A stretch of 64,000 nucleotides of DNA from Curtobacterium herbarum (GTDB taxonomy: Bacteria; Actinomycetota; Actinomycetes; Actinomycetales; Microbacteriaceae), in assembly GCF_016907335.1 (NCBI RefSeq), contig NZ_JAFBBT010000001.1:2728001-2792000 (forward strand). The letters are read 5' to 3'. The notes beneath the pieces are model-generated. The model searched no databases. It saw nothing but the letters and a program-made list of their open reading frames with translations, and was not told the origin of the DNA. A program made the position numbers and the translations under genes. Below, piece after piece: positions 1-8,901 of the stretch. Each line of letters starts with the position of its first letter. Positions within the stretch are counted from its first letter, which is position 1.

Positions 1-343
1 CGTGTCCGCCGTTGCCCTTGAGACGCACGGTGTCGAACGGCAGGTCGAGCTCGTCGTGGACCAGGATCAGGTCCTCCGGCGAGGCGGAGTAGAACCCGAG
101 GACAGCCGACACCGGCCCCCCGGAGGTGTTCATGAACGACCCGGGCTTCGCGAGGACGAGCTTCGGGCCGCCCGGCACCAGGCGCCCCTCGGCGACCTGG
201 TTCGGGGTCTTGTGCTTCTTGAACGTGGCACCCATGCGGGCGGCCAGTTCGTCGAGGACCATCTGGCCGACGTTGTGGCGGTTGCCCGAGTAGTCGGGCC
301 CGGGGTTCCCGAGCCCGACCACGACGAACGAACGATCTGCCAT
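1..343 (-). CDS. pth: Peptidyl-tRNA hydrolase, 5' part (runs off window)
   Basis: The first 114 codons read MADRSFVVVGLGNPGPDYSG followed by RHNVGQMVLDELA, the N-terminal signature of bacterial Pth, including the catalytic His in NRHNVG and the later SFMNTSG motif. The enzyme hydrolyses peptidyl-tRNAs released by stalled or abortive translation and recycles tRNA in the cytosol. The ATG at 343 is the only start that begins right at the family N terminus. It lies 33 bp after the rplY stop, so the two are probably co-transcribed, the usual rplY-pth order in actinobacteria. The C-terminal half is outside the window. Confidence 0.93.
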   Translation of the reverse strand, partial: MADRSFVVVGLGNPGPDYSGNRHNVGQMVLDELAARMGATFKKHKTPNQVAEGRLVPGGPKLVLAKPGSFMNTSGGPVSAVLGFYSASPEDLILVHDELDLPFDTVRLKGNGGH

Positions 344-376
344 CAGCGTCGACCAGATGCCTCTTCGGAGTGCTGC

Positions 377-1009
377 TTACTCGGAGTCGACCGGAGCGGA
401 GCCGCCCTCGGCACCGGCTTCGGCGCCGGCCTCGGCGGAGGCCTCGTCCGCGGCCTCGTCGTCAGCGGTGCCACGCGGGGTGACGATCTGCACGACGAGT
501 GCCTCGGGGTCGGTCTCGAGCTCGGCGCCCTCGGGGAGGGTCAGCTCGGAGGCGACGATCTGCTTGCCGTCCTCGAGGCCCTCGACGTCGACGACGACGT
601 GCTCGGGGATGTCCGTCGCGAGGACGAGCAGCGAGACGGTGTTGAGGTCCTGCACGTGGATGGTGCCGGAGAAGGACTCGCCCTCGACGACCACGGGGAC
701 GTCGACGGTGACCTTCTCGCCACGGCGGAGGACGACGAGGTCGATGTGCTCGATGATCTGACGCACCGGGTCACGCTGGACGTCCTTGACGAGGGCGAGC
801 TGCGCCGCACCCTCGATGTCGAGGTCGACGACCGCGTTGGCGGTACGGACGAGCAGCATGGTCTCGTGGCCCGGCAGGCTGATGTGCTTCGGCTCGGTGC
901 CGTGGCCGTAGACGACGGCGGGGATCTTGTCGGCAGCGCGGAGCTTGCGCGCCGCACCCTTGCCGAACTTGGTGCGGACTTCCGCCGCGAGCTTGGTGTA
1001 GTCAGCCAT
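377..1009 (-). CDS. rplY: 50S ribosomal protein L25/general stress protein Ctc
   Basis: The 210-residue product has the long (TL5/Ctc) architecture: an N-terminal L25 domain that binds 5S rRNA (about residues 1-95, with KGAARKLRAADKIPAVVYG), then the beta-rich TL5 C-terminal domain (with HVVVDVEGLEDG), and a low-complexity Ala/Glu tail of about 35 residues. The ATG at 1009 follows an AGGAGG ribosome site five bases upstream. It lies just ahead of pth on the same strand. The acidic tail is common in actinobacterial homologues and is not a sign of damage. Confidence 0.95.
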   Translation of the reverse strand: MADYTKLAAEVRTKFGKGAARKLRAADKIPAVVYGHGTEPKHISLPGHETMLLVRTANAVVDLDIEGAAQLALVKDVQRDPVRQIIEHIDLVVLRRGEKVTVDVPVVVEGESFSGTIHVQDLNTVSLLVLATDIPEHVVVDVEGLEDGKQIVASELTLPEGAELETDPEALVVQIVTPRGTADDEAADEASAEAGAEAGAEGGSAPVDSE

Positions 1010-1075
1010 GATGCCTCCTGGTGTCGGGACGACGCCGGAGTGCCGGCATCGGGGGTCTGTGGTGTTGCAACTCGA

Positions 1076-1089
1076 ACGCGTGCACGCGT
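1076..1089. promoter_or_regulatory. 14-bp perfect palindrome upstream of rplY
   Basis: ACGCGTGCACGCGT is a perfect palindrome in the 211-bp gap (1010-1220) between rplY and the preceding gene. A minus-strand -10-like TAGGCT lies further upstream (1179-1174), so the palindrome would fall in the rplY leader. It could be an operator or a leader hairpin. No regulator can be named. Confidence 0.35.
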
Positions 1090-1220
1090 GAGGAACGGTC
1101 CCAGAGTCTGGCCGGGTCTCCCACTGCGTCGATCACGGCCGCGCGTACGCGGCCCTCGCCGAAGTCGTGGGCAAGCCTACCAGTACCAGCCCGGGCGTGT
1201 CGCACCTCCGGTCGAGGCGG

Positions 1221-2246
1221 TCAGTCCAGGTCGTGGCGCCGACGGCGGGCTGCCACGAGGTCCGCACGCGCCCGGTCGCTCGCCTGCTCCGCGTCGTCGC
1301 GCTCGTGGCCGAGGCGCTCGGCCTCGGCGTCGAGGTCCGCCCGGTCTCCCCCGAGCTCACGGAGCTGTCGTTCGAGGTCCTGCCTGCGGCGCTCGAGGTC
1401 GGTGCGTCGTGCCGCGACGTCCTCGAGGGCGGACTCGGCGCCGTCGAGCGCGGCATCGGCGTCACGGGACGCCTGGCGGGCCTGCCGTTCGGCGTCCCGG
1501 GCAGCCCGACGCTCCGCTGCCGGGTCGCGTTGCGCGGGAGCCGCCGGGTCGCGTTCCGCGGGAGCCGCCGGACGGGAGGCACGCCCCGGCCCCGCCGCGT
1601 CCGTCCTCGTGTCCGCAGGGTCGGCAGGGTCGCGGTCGCGGGTGCCCACGGGACCGGAGGAGCGGGATCGACGTGCGCCGCGCCTCCCGGCCGTGATCGG
1701 GATGGGCGGGGCGTCGCTGCCGGACCACGCGTCGGGGACCGCGTCCGGCACGGCGAGGGCGCCGTCGAGGTCGACGTCCTCGAAGCCGACGCTCTCGAGC
1801 GGTTGCACGAGGAGCCCGGAGCGGACGGCGGCTCCGGCGTGCGGGTCGGCCATCGCGGCTTCGATCGTGGCGCGGACCTGCTGCAGGACCGCCGGCGTCA
1901 CGGGGTGGCCGGCGTCGTCGGCCAGGTCCGCCCCGGCCTGCACCAGGGCCCGCACCACGCTCGTGCGCTGGCGACGGAGCACGCTGATCTCCTGCGGGTC
2001 CGCGTTCGCCTGGGCCGCGCGGAGGGACGGGCCGAGGTCGACCGCCTCGTCGAGGGCCTGCTCGTTCGCCAGCAGGTCGACCACCCAGGCGGCCGGAGCC
2101 GGCTTCCGGAGCTTCCCGATCGCCGCGGCGGTCTCGCGGTCGTCCGTGCGCACTGCCCGCTGCCTGACGGTCCGCTCGGCGACGAAGTCCGTGGGAACGA
2201 CGAGCAGGAGCTCGCGGGCGGCCGCGGCGAGCGTGTCGATGTCCAC
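1221..2246 (-). CDS. Hypothetical protein with C-terminal coiled coil
   Basis: 341 residues from a GTG start. The first ~170 residues form an Ala/Arg-rich helical domain (VPTDFVAERTVRQ, then APAAWVVDLL) also found in uncharacterised actinobacterial proteins. Residues ~175-235 are Pro/Arg-rich, with several RDPA-type short repeats around SRPAAPAERDPAAPAQ. The last ~100 residues are a charged heptad-rich stretch (ERRRQDLERQLRELGG) that should form a coiled coil. There is no signal peptide or membrane segment. It starts 25 bp after the mannonate dehydratase stop, so read-through from the uronate operon is possible, but nothing ties it to sugar metabolism. Confidence 0.7.
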   Translation of the reverse strand: MDIDTLAAAARELLLVVPTDFVAERTVRQRAVRTDDRETAAAIGKLRKPAPAAWVVDLLANEQALDEAVDLGPSLRAAQANADPQEISVLRRQRTSVVRALVQAGADLADDAGHPVTPAVLQQVRATIEAAMADPHAGAAVRSGLLVQPLESVGFEDVDLDGALAVPDAVPDAWSGSDAPPIPITAGRRGARRSRSSGPVGTRDRDPADPADTRTDAAGPGRASRPAAPAERDPAAPAQRDPAAERRAARDAERQARQASRDADAALDGAESALEDVAARRTDLERRRQDLERQLRELGGDRADLDAEAERLGHERDDAEQASDRARADLVAARRRRHDLD

Positions 2247-2271
2247 GCTCGCCGAGGCTACCCGCGGTGTC

Positions 2272-3648
2272 TCACCAGTCGTGGACGGTGCCGTCGGCCA
2301 GGCGGTTGAACGGCAGGTAGGCCTGCTCGTACGGGTACTTGCCCGCCTCGTCGACGTCGAGCGACACCCCGAGGCCGGGTTCGTCGCCCGGGTGCAGGTA
2401 GCCGTCGGTGAACGTGAACGACTGCCGGAACACCTGGTTCGTGCGGGGACCGTGCTGCATGTACTCCTGGATGCCGAAGTTGTGGATCGCGAGTCCGACG
2501 TGCATCTGGGCGGCGAGCCCCACCGGCGAGATGTCGGTCGGCCCGTGGAACCCGGACTTGACCTGGTACAGCGCGGCGTACTCCATCGTCTTCTTCAACG
2601 GGGTGACCCCGCCCATGTGCGTCACAGCGCCACGGACGTAGTCGATCAGCTGGTCGCGGATGATGTCCTTGAAGTCCCAGATGGTGTTGAAGACCTCGCC
2701 GATCGCGAGCGGCGTCGTGGTGTGCTGCCGGACGAGCTTCAGGGCCTCCTGGTTCTCGGCGGGGGTGCAGTCCTCGAGCCAGAAGAGGTCGTACGGCTCG
2801 AGGGACTTGCCGAGCTTGGCGGCCTGCAGCGGGGTCATCCGGTGGTGGCCGTCGTGCAGGAGCGGCAGCTCGGGGCCGAACTCGTTGCGGACCGCCTCGA
2901 ACACGGCGGGCACGTGCCGCATGTAGGCGCGGGTGTCCCAGTCCTCCATGGCCGGGAAGGCTCCGCGTTGTGCCGGCTCGAAGTCGTACCGCACCCCCTC
3001 GTTGCCCGACGTGGTGGTGTTGGACGCGATGCCGTAGATGGACTCCAGGCCCGGCACACCGGTCTGGACGCGGATCGAACGGTAGCCCTCGGCCTGGTGC
3101 GCGCGGATCGAGTCGAACAGCTCGGGTAGTTCCTTGCCCGAGGCGTGGCCGTACGCCATCAGTCCGGTGCGGGAGGCGCCGCCGAGCAGCTGGTAGAGCG
3201 GCATGCCGGCGACCTTGGCCTTGATGTCCCAGAGCGCCATGTCGACGGCGGCGATCGCGGCCATGGTCACGGGGCCGCGCCGCCAGTACGACGACCGGTA
3301 CAGGAACTGCCAGGTGTCCTCGATGCGGCTGGCATCGCGACCGATCAGCAGCGGCACGACGTGTTCGGACAGGTACGCAGCCGAGGCGAGCTCCCGCCCG
3401 TTGAGCGTCGCGTCGCCGAGCCCGACCACGCCGTCCGCGGTCGTGATGCGCAGGGTGACGAAGTTCCGGTCCGGGCTGGTCACGATGACCTCGGCCGTGT
3501 CGATCAGCTGTCCGCGGTCGGCGCTGGCCCAGGTGTCGGGGCGCCCCGCGGTGGCGTCGCCGCTGCGGTCGTCCGTCGCGCCCGGCACGGGTGTTGCCGG
3601 GTCGGTCGTGTTCGTCGTCCCGGTCGGGACGGGGGTGGCGTCGGTCAT
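2272..3648 (-). CDS. manD: D-mannonate dehydratase, enolase superfamily (ManD/RspA)
   Basis: 458 residues. The enolase-superfamily metal ligands are visible: Asp in LLHDGHHR, Glu in [11 protein letters not shown], Glu in AIGEVFN; later come HMGG and HGPTDISPV. The Arg-Tyr-rich loop [16 protein letters not shown] is typical of the ManD subgroup, which dehydrates D-mannonate to 2-keto-3-deoxy-D-gluconate. The first ~40 residues are a Thr/Pro-rich extension not seen in most ManD proteins, so a later start is possible. Its ATG overlaps the stop of the fructuronate reductase (ATGA), giving translational coupling. With UxaC and the reductase it completes glucuronate to KDG. Some ManD-like proteins have low activity or other acid-sugar substrates. 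Confidence 0.9.
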   Translation of the reverse strand: MTDATPVPTGTTNTTDPATPVPGATDDRSGDATAGRPDTWASADRGQLIDTAEVIVTSPDRNFVTLRITTADGVVGLGDATLNGRELASAAYLSEHVVPLLIGRDASRIEDTWQFLYRSSYWRRGPVTMAAIAAVDMALWDIKAKVAGMPLYQLLGGASRTGLMAYGHASGKELPELFDSIRAHQAEGYRSIRVQTGVPGLESIYGIASNTTTSGNEGVRYDFEPAQRGAFPAMEDWDTRAYMRHVPAVFEAVRNEFGPELPLLHDGHHRMTPLQAAKLGKSLEPYDLFWLEDCTPAENQEALKLVRQHTTTPLAIGEVFNTIWDFKDIIRDQLIDYVRGAVTHMGGVTPLKKTMEYAALYQVKSGFHGPTDISPVGLAAQMHVGLAIHNFGIQEYMQHGPRTNQVFRQSFTFTDGYLHPGDEPGLGVSLDVDEAGKYPYEQAYLPFNRLADGTVHDW

Positions 3649-4922
3649 GCGGTGACTCCTTCGTCGGCGAGCTGGCGGGCCGCTGCCGCGGCGGTGCGGA
3701 TGCGGTCGGCCGCGGCGGTGACGGCCGCGACCACGGGTGTGGTGTCGAGGTCGGGCGCGACGACGGCCAGGACGTCGTGCACGTCCGAGCCTGCTCCCGG
3801 TGCACCCGGATCGTTCACGAGGTCCGGCTGCGTGGTCACGTGGAGCCACCACGCCGCGAGGAGCGTCGCCGCCCCGGGACCGATGCCGGCCGCCGGGTCA
3901 CGGTCGAGGCGGTGCTGGACGACGTCGACCACGCGCACGGGCAGCTTCTGCGAGCCGCCGGACGCGATCTGCACCAGGGTGTGCCGGATGCGCGGGTTCG
4001 CGAAGCGCTCCACCAGGGCAGCTCGTGCTCCCGCGATCTCGTCCGCGGGCAGCGGGAGCTCCTGGGCGGCCTCGTCCCAGAGGGCCTCGACCGCGGAGCG
4101 GCACACGGGGTCGGCCATCGCCCGCTCGACGGTCTCGTGGCCGAGCAGCAGTCCGAGGTAGGCGAGCAGGGAGTGCGACCCGTTGAGGAGCCACAGCTTC
4201 CGCTGCTCGTACGGGGTGACGTCGTCCACGACACGGACGCCCGCGGTCTCCCACGCGGGGCGCTCCCCCGCGAAGGCGTCCTCCACCACCCACTCGGTGA
4301 AGGGCTCCGTGACGACGGGCACCCGGTCGCCGTCAAGGGCTCCGGGCAGCGCGGCGAGCGCCGCGACGTCGTCCTCGGTCGTCGCCGGGGTGATCCGGTC
4401 GACCATCGAGCTCGGGAACGTCACGGAGGCGTCGATCCAGACCTGGAGGCCCGGGTCGGTCACGGCGTCGCGCACGGCCTGGCGCAGGACCTCGCCGTTG
4501 TGGGTGAGGTTGTCGAGGCTCATGAGCGTCAGCGGCCCGGCGTCCGCACGCCGGCGGGCGTCGAGGCCACTGACGAGGCGTGCCGGGACGTCGGAGCCCT
4601 TGCGGTACCCCTGCTCGGTGACGGTCAGGGTGACGACGGTCGTGTCCGGTGACGCGAGCGCCGTCGTCCACGCGGCGTCGTCGCTGCCCGGGTGCGCCGC
4701 GACGACGACGTCGACCACCTCGGCCGTGTCGCCGTCCGCCGCGCGGGTGACGAGCGTGTAGCGACCGTCCTGCGCGGCGAGTGCCTCGGCCATGTCCGGG
4801 GAACGCCCGGTGAACGCGGTGATGCCCCAGGGCTGCCCCGTCGCGTGCTGTGTGTACCAGGCGAGGTGGGCGCGAGCGAAGGCACCGACCCCGAGGTGGA
4901 CGATGCCGGGTCGACGGCTCAC
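3645..4922 (-). CDS. uxuB: Mannitol dehydrogenase family protein, likely D-fructuronate reductase
   Basis: 425 residues. The N terminus ([19 protein letters not shown]) is the Rossmann motif of polyol-specific long-chain dehydrogenases, and [16 protein letters not shown] carries the family Lys...Asn...His catalytic set. In this neighbourhood (UxaC, ManD) the expected reaction is NADH-dependent reduction of D-fructuronate to D-mannonate. Mannitol or arabinitol dehydrogenase activity cannot be excluded from sequence. The start is GTG at 4922, overlapping the previous stop as GTGA; the stop overlaps the manD ATG as ATGA. This makes it the middle link of a tightly coupled operon. Confidence 0.88.
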   Translation of the reverse strand: MSRRPGIVHLGVGAFARAHLAWYTQHATGQPWGITAFTGRSPDMAEALAAQDGRYTLVTRAADGDTAEVVDVVVAAHPGSDDAAWTTALASPDTTVVTLTVTEQGYRKGSDVPARLVSGLDARRRADAGPLTLMSLDNLTHNGEVLRQAVRDAVTDPGLQVWIDASVTFPSSMVDRITPATTEDDVAALAALPGALDGDRVPVVTEPFTEWVVEDAFAGERPAWETAGVRVVDDVTPYEQRKLWLLNGSHSLLAYLGLLLGHETVERAMADPVCRSAVEALWDEAAQELPLPADEIAGARAALVERFANPRIRHTLVQIASGGSQKLPVRVVDVVQHRLDRDPAAGIGPGAATLLAAWWLHVTTQPDLVNDPGAPGAGSDVHDVLAVVAPDLDTTPVVAAVTAAADRIRTAAAAARQLADEGVTA

Positions 4923-5806
4923 GCGGTCACCGGCACCAGGGAGCGCAGGTAGGCCAGGTTGTCGGCCGTGCGCTCTGCCAGGGGTAGGTCGGTGGAGAAG
5001 TCCTCGATCGTCACCCAGCCGTCGTACCCGAACGTGCGCAGGTCGTCGAGGTACGCCGACACCGAGGCCTGACCGGACCGCAGCGGCGCCCACTCGTGCT
5101 GCCAGGTGCTGCTGCCGTCGGCCCGGGTGTCGCCGGTGTCGACCCAGCGGGCGTTCTTCACGTGCACGTGCGCCAGGTACGGGCCGAGGAGCTCGAACGC
5201 GGCGAGGTGGTCCTCGTGGCCCTCGATCACGAGGTTGCCGAGGTCGTGGATGACCCCGACGTGCTCCGGGTCGAGGCCGTCGACGAGCCGCAGGGCCGCC
5301 GAGGCCGAGGGCGTGATGGTCATGTGGTGCAGCTCGACCAGGGCCTTGACTCCGAGGTCCGCCGCACGGGACACCGCCCACTCGAGGTCGGCGCGGGTGC
5401 GGTCGAACAGCTGCGGGTAGGTCTCACCGGTGCGGGTCTTCTCCTGCCGGTAGACGGGCATGCTGACCCGCACCTGCCGGGCACCGAGCTCGCTCGTCAC
5501 GCGGAGCATCGTCTCGACGCCCTCGTGGTCCGACGCCTGCTGGTAGCCGCCGATGCCCGAGTACGCGAGCCCGGCGCCGTCGGTGATCCGGGCGATCTCC
5601 CCGACCTGGTCGGTGATGCCCGTGTACTGCCAGGTCGATTCGTTGCCGGCCCAGAAGGCGCGCTCGGCTGGCACCGTGGTGCCGTCGGCGGGACGGTCGT
5701 CGACGATCCGCCACTCGATGCCGTCCCAGCCCTGCGCGGCGAGGGTCTCCGCCGCCTGCGACGGGGTCCAGTCGGGGGTGGACGCGGTGAACACGGAGAA
5801 CTTCAT
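4919..5806 (-). CDS. Sugar phosphate isomerase/epimerase family TIM barrel
   Basis: 295 residues of the AP-endonuclease-2-like xylose isomerase TIM-barrel fold. Visible features are a first strand MKFSVFTAS, ALVELHHMTI with a likely metal-binding Glu, GVIHDLGNLV (Asp), AHVHVKNARW (His) and WVTIEDFS (Glu), the expected divalent-metal ligand positions. Family members isomerise or epimerise sugars and keto-acids. The exact substrate cannot be read, but the operon implies a uronate or derived keto-sugar. The ATG overlaps the preceding stop (ATGA). Confidence 0.85.
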   Translation of the reverse strand: MKFSVFTASTPDWTPSQAAETLAAQGWDGIEWRIVDDRPADGTTVPAERAFWAGNESTWQYTGITDQVGEIARITDGAGLAYSGIGGYQQASDHEGVETMLRVTSELGARQVRVSMPVYRQEKTRTGETYPQLFDRTRADLEWAVSRAADLGVKALVELHHMTITPSASAALRLVDGLDPEHVGVIHDLGNLVIEGHEDHLAAFELLGPYLAHVHVKNARWVDTGDTRADGSSTWQHEWAPLRSGQASVSAYLDDLRTFGYDGWVTIEDFSTDLPLAERTADNLAYLRSLVPVTA

Positions 5807-7023
5807 CGGGTGGCTCCTTCTGCTGCGGCGACGGGCGAGGCGTGCACGACGGGGACGACGTCGTCGTACCGTCCGTCGATGACGTCGTCGATGCGCACGG
5901 GCTGTCCCAGCGTGGCGCTCACGTAGAGACCGCGGACCGTGGCGAGGGACACGAGGGCGTCGTCGACGGTGACGCCCGGGTCGCGACCGGTGCGGATCGC
6001 GTCGACGATGTCGTCGTACTGCCGGCCGTGCCCGGCGAGGAAGTGCTCGGCCTCCGGCGGCCCACCGACGACGTGCTCGGTGGGGACGACGTCGGACTTC
6101 TGGTCGACGGCGTCGGCGACCGCGGTGGCGTTCGCCGTGGTGGCGGCCGACTCGAGCGTGTCGGCGTCCGGCGCGACGTGGAAGTAGGCGAGTCGGTCGT
6201 CGTCGACGACGGCCGACCCCTGCGTGCCGTACACGGCGTAGCGGGCGGACAGGCCCGGGTACGCGGCCGTGGTGCAGTGGATGACCCCGAGCGCGCCCGT
6301 GTCGAAGCGGACGGTGGCGACGGCGGTGTCCTCGACCTCGATCCGGTCGTGGGCGAGCAGCCCGATCTGCGCGGAGATCTCCACCGGACGTCCGAGGCTC
6401 CAGACGAGCAGGTCGACGGTGTGCACCCCCTGGTTCATCACCGCGCCGCCGCCGTCGAGCTCCCAGGTGCCGCGCCAGTCGCCGGAGTCGTAGTAGCCCT
6501 GCGAGCGGTACCACGCCACGCTCGCGACACCCGAGGTCACCCGGCCGAAGCCGCCTCCGTGTGCGGCTCGCGCTACCGCGACGGACGCCGGGTCGAAGCG
6601 GTGCTGGCTGATGACGCTGACGACCAGCCCGCGTTCACGGGCGGACGCGGCGAGCGCGGCGATCTGCCGGGCGCGGGGCATGGTGGTGTCGAGGGGCTTC
6701 TCGATCACGACGTGCTTGCCCGCGTCGAGCGCCGCCTCGGCCAGCTGGACGTGCATGCCCGACGGCGAGCAGATGGCGACGACGTCGATGTCGGTCTGGG
6801 CGATGGCGTCCTCGATGGTGGCGGTCGTGAGCGGGCGGGGTGCCCCGGTGGCCTCGATCTCGTCGGCGGCGCCGGTGGCCGCGGCCGGGACCGCGTCGAC
6901 GAGGGCGACGACGACGAGACCGTCGTTCGCGAGGGCGACGCGGGCGTGGTGGCGCCCGATGACGCCCGCGCCGACGACGGCCAGGCGGAGCGGTGCGGTG
7001 GGGCTGGTGGTGTCTGCGGTCAT
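5803..7023 (-). CDS. Gfo/Idh/MocA family oxidoreductase
   Basis: 406 residues. The N-terminal Rossmann motif is LAVVGAGVIGRHHA, followed by AICSPSGMHVQL and the family EKP signature (HVVIEKPLDTT). The C-terminal dimerisation/substrate domain contains GGGAVMNQGVHTVDLL, with the His normally positioned at the active site. Such NAD(P)-dependent enzymes oxidise sugars, inositols or glycosides. Flanked by two TIM-barrel isomerases, it may act in a 3-keto or epimerisation step that feeds an oligo- or modified uronide into the UxuB/ManD route. It is coupled on both sides by 4-bp ATGA overlaps. Confidence 0.87.
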   Translation of the reverse strand: MTADTTSPTAPLRLAVVGAGVIGRHHARVALANDGLVVVALVDAVPAAATGAADEIEATGAPRPLTTATIEDAIAQTDIDVVAICSPSGMHVQLAEAALDAGKHVVIEKPLDTTMPRARQIAALAASARERGLVVSVISQHRFDPASVAVARAAHGGGFGRVTSGVASVAWYRSQGYYDSGDWRGTWELDGGGAVMNQGVHTVDLLVWSLGRPVEISAQIGLLAHDRIEVEDTAVATVRFDTGALGVIHCTTAAYPGLSARYAVYGTQGSAVVDDDRLAYFHVAPDADTLESAATTANATAVADAVDQKSDVVPTEHVVGGPPEAEHFLAGHGRQYDDIVDAIRTGRDPGVTVDDALVSLATVRGLYVSATLGQPVRIDDVIDGRYDDVVPVVHASPVAAAEGATR

Positions 7024-7871
7024 CGCAGGGTCACTCCGATCTGGTCGGTGAGGGTGCGGAAGGCCCGGCCGGCGCGGCCGAACGCCGCGGGGCCGGAGAA
7101 CCCGCCGAGGGCTGTGACGTCGGTCAGGTGCGGTTCGAGCGAGGCGTACCCGGAGTAGCCGGCGTCCAGCAGTGCCGTGAGCGTGCGCAGGAGCTCGCCG
7201 TCGCCCTGGCCCGCGGGGACCACGGACGAGTCGGCGGCGAGGGCGTCCTTCACCTGCAGGTAGTCGACGTAGGGGGCGAGCTGCGCCCAGCCGTCGGTGA
7301 AGGGCCGCACGCCGCACTGGACGTAGTTGGCGTTGTCCCACGCGAGCCGGAGCGACGAGGACCCGACGCTCTCGACGAGGTCGAGCACCCGGGAGGGCAC
7401 GTCGCCGTAGATGTCCTTCTCGTTCTCGTGCAGCAGGGTGATGCCCTCGCGCTCCGCCAGGTCGGCGAGCGCCCGCATCCGGACGAGCACGTCGTCGCGG
7501 ACGGACTCGGCGGCGCGGCCCGCGAAGTAGAACGAGAAGATCCGGATGTTCGTCGTGCCGAGGGCGTGCGCGGCGGCGATCGCGCGCCGGAGCCGGACGA
7601 GCTCGTGTTCGACGGGTTCGTCGACCGGGACCTTGCCGATCGGCGACGCGATCGCGGACACGGTCTGGCCACGCTCGTCGAACAGGCGGTGCAGCCCGGC
7701 GAGCTGCTCGTCGTCGAGGTCGACGACGTTGACGCCCCAGGCACTGCGGACCTCGATCGCGTGCGCGCCGAGGGCCTGCAGGACCGCGACCTGGACGACG
7801 GGGTCGGCGTCGATCTCGTCGCCGAAGCCGGACAGTTCCCAAGTGGGTCGATCGCTGGTGGGCTGGGTCAT
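7020..7871 (-). CDS. Sugar phosphate isomerase/epimerase family TIM barrel
   Basis: 283 residues, a second and only distantly related AP-endonuclease-2-like barrel (ELSGFGDEIDADP at the start, HAIEVRSAWG, TLLHENEKDIYGD, RLAWDNANYVQCG, YASLEPHL). HENE, AWDNAN and the final SLEPH fit the metal-ligand positions of the fold. FGDEI near the N terminus resembles inosose isomerase/dehydratase-like actinobacterial members. Its stop overlaps the Gfo/Idh start (ATGA), and 79 bp separate it from the upstream permease gene. Confidence 0.85.
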   Translation of the reverse strand: MTQPTSDRPTWELSGFGDEIDADPVVQVAVLQALGAHAIEVRSAWGVNVVDLDDEQLAGLHRLFDERGQTVSAIASPIGKVPVDEPVEHELVRLRRAIAAAHALGTTNIRIFSFYFAGRAAESVRDDVLVRMRALADLAEREGITLLHENEKDIYGDVPSRVLDLVESVGSSSLRLAWDNANYVQCGVRPFTDGWAQLAPYVDYLQVKDALAADSSVVPAGQGDGELLRTLTALLDAGYSGYASLEPHLTDVTALGGFSGPAAFGRAGRAFRTLTDQIGVTLR

Positions 7872-7950
7872 TGCGTTCCCTTCATGAGGACCAGGGTGAC
7901 CGGCGGGGCGGACGCGCGCCGGGCCTCCAGTCCGATCTGTGGACGAGTCG

Positions 7951-8901
7951 CTACTTCACACTCCCGGCGGTCAGCCCGCCGACGAGGTAGCGCTGGAAGA
8001 TCAGGTACAGGGCGACGACCGGCAGCGCGCAGACGATCGACGCGGCCATCATCTGGCCGTAGATCGGGACCGCGCCGCCCTCCTGGGTCGTCCCGAGCAC
8101 CTGCAGGACCACGGCGACGGTCCGGGTGTTCGGGGTCGTCATGATCGTGGAGAACAGGACGTCGTTCCAGCCGAGCAGGAAGGCGAAGATCGCGGACACG
8201 ACGATCCCCGGCCAGGACAGCGGCAGGACGATCTTCGTGAGGATCCCCGTCGAGGACGCGCCGTCGATGCGGGCCGCTTCCTCGAGTTCCTTCGGCAGCC
8301 CGCGGAGGTAGGTCACCATCACCCAGGTGGAGAACGGCAGGGCGAACGTCAGGTAGGTGACGAACAGGCCCCACCGGGTGCCGATGATCTGCACACCCGT
8401 GGCGCTGGCGATGTTGGCGAAGACGACGAACACCGGCAGCAGCAGGAGCGTGCCGGGGATCGACTGCAACGCGAGCAGGCCGCGGAGGAACGTCAGGCGC
8501 CCGAGGAACCGGAAGCGGACGAGCACGTAGGCCGTCGACACGGCGAGCGCGGCACTGCAGACGGCGACCGCGCCGGCGGTCAGGATGCTGTTGACGAGTC
8601 CCTGTCCGAGGGCGACCGTCGACCAGATGTCGGTGTAGTTGGCGAGGGTGAACTCGGACGGGAAGTACTCGCCGCGGGCGACCGCGACGTCCGAGTTGAC
8701 CGAGCCGAAGACGATGTAGAGCACCGGGACGGCGATGAACGCGACGATGACGGCGATCACGGTGACGAGCAGCCAGCGCGGCAGCAGTCGGGTGACGTCG
8801 GTGTCGTAGGGACGCTTCGGCCGGCGACCACCGCCCGGGGCCGTGATGCTCTCGGTGAGCGTGGCGGTCGGACGGGTCCTGGTGGTGCTGTACCCGCTCA
8901 T
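7951..8901 (-). CDS. Carbohydrate ABC transporter permease (MalG type)
   Basis: 316 residues with six predicted membrane segments, starting at LLVTVIAVIVAFIAVPVLYI after a ~35-residue basic cytoplasmic tail. The EAA loop that contacts the ATPase is clear (EEAARIDGASSTGILTKIV). It pairs with the MalF-type permease whose stop overlaps its start (ATGA) and with the lipoprotein binding protein at the head of the operon. No ATP-binding subunit is encoded here, so a shared MsmK-like ATPase elsewhere is likely. Confidence 0.93.
   Translation of the reverse strand: MSGYSTTRTRPTATLTESITAPGGGRRPKRPYDTDVTRLLPRWLLVTVIAVIVAFIAVPVLYIVFGSVNSDVAVARGEYFPSEFTLANYTDIWSTVALGQGLVNSILTAGAVAVCSAALAVSTAYVLVRFRFLGRLTFLRGLLALQSIPGTLLLLPVFVVFANIASATGVQIIGTRWGLFVTYLTFALPFSTWVMVTYLRGLPKELEEAARIDGASSTGILTKIVLPLSWPGIVVSAIFAFLLGWNDVLFSTIMTTPNTRTVAVVLQVLGTTQEGGAVPIYGQMMAASIVCALPVVALYLIFQRYLVGGLTAGSVK

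Noticed and set aside
2..1696. A 564-codon plus-strand frame across pth/rplY
   Set aside because: It is the antisense shadow of rplY and neighbouring genes; Pth and L25 homology on the minus strand is decisive and the frame has no domain or ribosome site.
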